The notes beneath the pieces are model-generated. The model saw only the letters and a program-made list of their open reading frames with translations. It had not been told where the DNA came from and ran no database searches. A DNA stretch of 42,119 bases from Bacteroidales bacterium. GTDB lineage: Bacteria > Bacteroidota > Bacteroidia > Bacteroidales > UBA932. The stretch covers positions 1 to 42,119 of the forward strand of contig JAEEIQ010000083.1 in NCBI GenBank assembly GCA_016281435.1, written 5' to 3'. The translations under genes and the position numbers were made by a program. This document shows positions 41,221 through 42,119 of this stretch, piece by piece; within the stretch, counting starts at the first letter, position 1; every line of letters begins with the position of its first letter.

Positions 41221-41868
41221 ATGAAAAAGGTTCTCTTTGTTATCCTGGCAGTCATTTGCCTTTCGGCCCCCAGAGCATCGGCCCAGCTGGGATTCGATTT
41301 CGGTATGAACTTCGAATTCCTGAACCGCGAGGCCCCTGAAGGATTCAGGTCGACGGGCTTCGGAATGGGCCCCTACGCCGGTATCATCTACGGGATCCCA
41401 GTGAGCATGTCGAACATGGTCAGCGTAGGACTGAACTACAAATTCGACATCATCTATGGCGCTCCCGGCACCACGTGGGACGATAAACTGCTGGATCCGA
41501 TCACGCTGCTGAACGACGACACGGACATACGGGAGCAGCACATTCAGGTCCCGGTTACGTTCAACCATGGCGCCGGAATCTTCAACCTCAGTGCAGGACC
41601 GGTGTTCGACTACTGCCTTTCTTCGACCGTAGTGAGCACAAGCACCTCCTGGCCGTACAGGGATGGAAGCGGAAAGAGCAAGAAGATGGACTGTATAAAA
41701 GATTTCGATGTCAAGCCGTTCAATGTCTATCTCAAGGCCGGAGCCGGGGTGGGAATGAAAGGCTTTTCCTTTAATCTGACGGTCTCCTACGGTCTGCTTG
41801 ACCTGTCGCCGGACGGCACCGGGCTGCGTCGCTGGGCCGCAGGAATGGACTTCCACCTTGTTCTGTAG
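41221..41868 (+). CDS. Small outer-membrane beta-barrel protein
   Basis: The protein is 215 aa. A signal peptide ends PRASAQ (~22). The mature part is a run of amphipathic strands with Gly/aromatic patterns: LGFDFGMNFEFL, FGMGPYAGIIYGIPV, MVSVGLNYKFDIIYG, HIQVPVTFNHGAGIFNLSAG, FNVYLKAGAGVGMKG and a final strand AAGMDFHLVL. This is the layout of the outer-membrane beta-barrel family common in Bacteroidetes (OMP_b-brl type, ~8 strands). It lies 12 bp after the lipoprotein gene and 6 bp before the next, so it is the middle gene of an operon. No transport substrate is implied. Confidence 0.82.
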   Translation: MKKVLFVILAVICLSAPRASAQLGFDFGMNFEFLNREAPEGFRSTGFGMGPYAGIIYGIPVSMSNMVSVGLNYKFDIIYGAPGTTWDDKLLDPITLLNDDTDIREQHIQVPVTFNHGAGIFNLSAGPVFDYCLSSTVVSTSTSWPYRDGSGKSKKMDCIKDFDVKPFNVYLKAGAGVGMKGFSFNLTVSYGLLDLSPDGTGLRRWAAGMDFHLVL

Positions 41869-41874
41869 TTGCTT

Positions 41875-42119
41875 ATGCGCAAGATACTGTTTTCTTTATT
41901 CCTTCTCTTTCTCGGTAGCCTGTCCCTTGCCGGGCAGGATGTGATCATAAGCGGGAACGCCGACTTCAAGAAGCTTTGCGAGGGCAACACCCTCCCAAAG
42001 GTGGAAGGCTGGACGGTCGTGTCGAAGAACGTGGCCGCTGAACCCCTGACTCCCGAGATCTGGTGCGGGATAGCCCGCATCCGAAAGTCGGACAAGAACT
42101 ATATCGCCACCCTCGCCTA
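41875..42119 (+). CDS. Secreted protein, 3' truncated by the window end
   Basis: ATG 41875 opens a frame still open at the window end (81 residues visible). The N-terminus is a hydrophobic signal peptide (LFSLFLLFLGSLSLAGQ) with cleavage likely after LAG. The visible mature part contains two Cys (KLCEG and EIWCG) and reads VIISGNADFKKLCEGNTLP. Too little is present to name a family. The start lies 6 bp after the beta-barrel gene's stop, so it belongs to the same operon. Confidence 0.7.
   Translation, partial: MRKILFSLFLLFLGSLSLAGQDVIISGNADFKKLCEGNTLPKVEGWTVVSKNVAAEPLTPEIWCGIARIRKSDKNYIATLA

Noticed and set aside
1..42119. CRISPR array, tRNA/rRNA genes, insertion sequence or prophage
   Set aside because: No regularly spaced repeats beyond the two-copy element at 7774, no cloverleaf or rRNA-like sequence noticed, and no transposase, integrase or phage structural protein among the frames.

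Overview
The window reads as a moderately GC-rich genome of the order Bacteroidales, gut or rumen type. Three things support this. Promoter boxes fit the Bacteroidetes consensus TTTG-N(19-21)-TAnnTTTG. Shine-Dalgarno sites are mostly absent. The gene content is typical: fimbrillin-like lipoprotein, TonB plug domain, Fibrobacter-major-paralogous domain, Reg_prop sensor kinase, TPR-LuxR membrane regulators, AspT-type transporter and CpXC protein. Family-level placement cannot be made from the sequence alone. I see no tRNA, rRNA, CRISPR array, transposase or phage gene.

Region by region. 1-1515 is the 3' part of a secreted-type protein rich in Asp/Gly calcium-loop-like repeats. 1512-2787 (minus) is a DUF3990 ADP-ribosyltransferase-fold protein followed by an XRE-family partner, a likely toxin-antitoxin pair. 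2909-4897 (minus) is a fimbrillin-like lipoprotein behind a strong promoter and a leader of about 220 nt holding a degenerate ORF and a seven-base homopolymer. 5195-7696 is the helicase hrpB. 7774-7909 holds a 41-bp repeat pair and a terminator. 7959-11656 (minus) is a two-gene operon: a protease/propeller/beta-barrel protein and a short TonB-plug-only protein.

11707-20066 (plus) is a tightly packed run of eight genes: Na/Pi cotransporter, thioredoxin-like lipoprotein, galM, thyA, folA, two tandem sodium-symporter (NSS) paralogues and a CpXC zinc-ribbon protein. 20092-24275 (minus) is an AspT-type transporter, an M49-like peptidase that has lost one zinc histidine, and a FrmB-type esterase. 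24364-27996 is a secreted acetylxylan-esterase-like enzyme divergent from rhaB-rhaD, suggesting release and use of plant or pectin sugars.

27997-34079 is the least explained part. A TPR-transmembrane-LuxR regulator is divergent from a 71-residue LuxR DNA-binding domain with nearly the same recognition helix. That small gene heads an operon of an OmpA-type protein, an Ala/Met-rich helical secreted protein and a small lipoprotein, and a second TPR-transmembrane-LuxR regulator follows. 34150-39570 is a five-Ig-domain lipoprotein convergent with a two-component system (Reg_prop sensor kinase and separate NarL-type regulator). 39688-42119 is an operon of a beta-rich lipoprotein, an outer-membrane beta-barrel and a third secreted protein cut by the window end.

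Several signal-peptide genes have their promoter -7 box only 4-7 nt before ATG, suggesting leaderless or nearly leaderless mRNAs.
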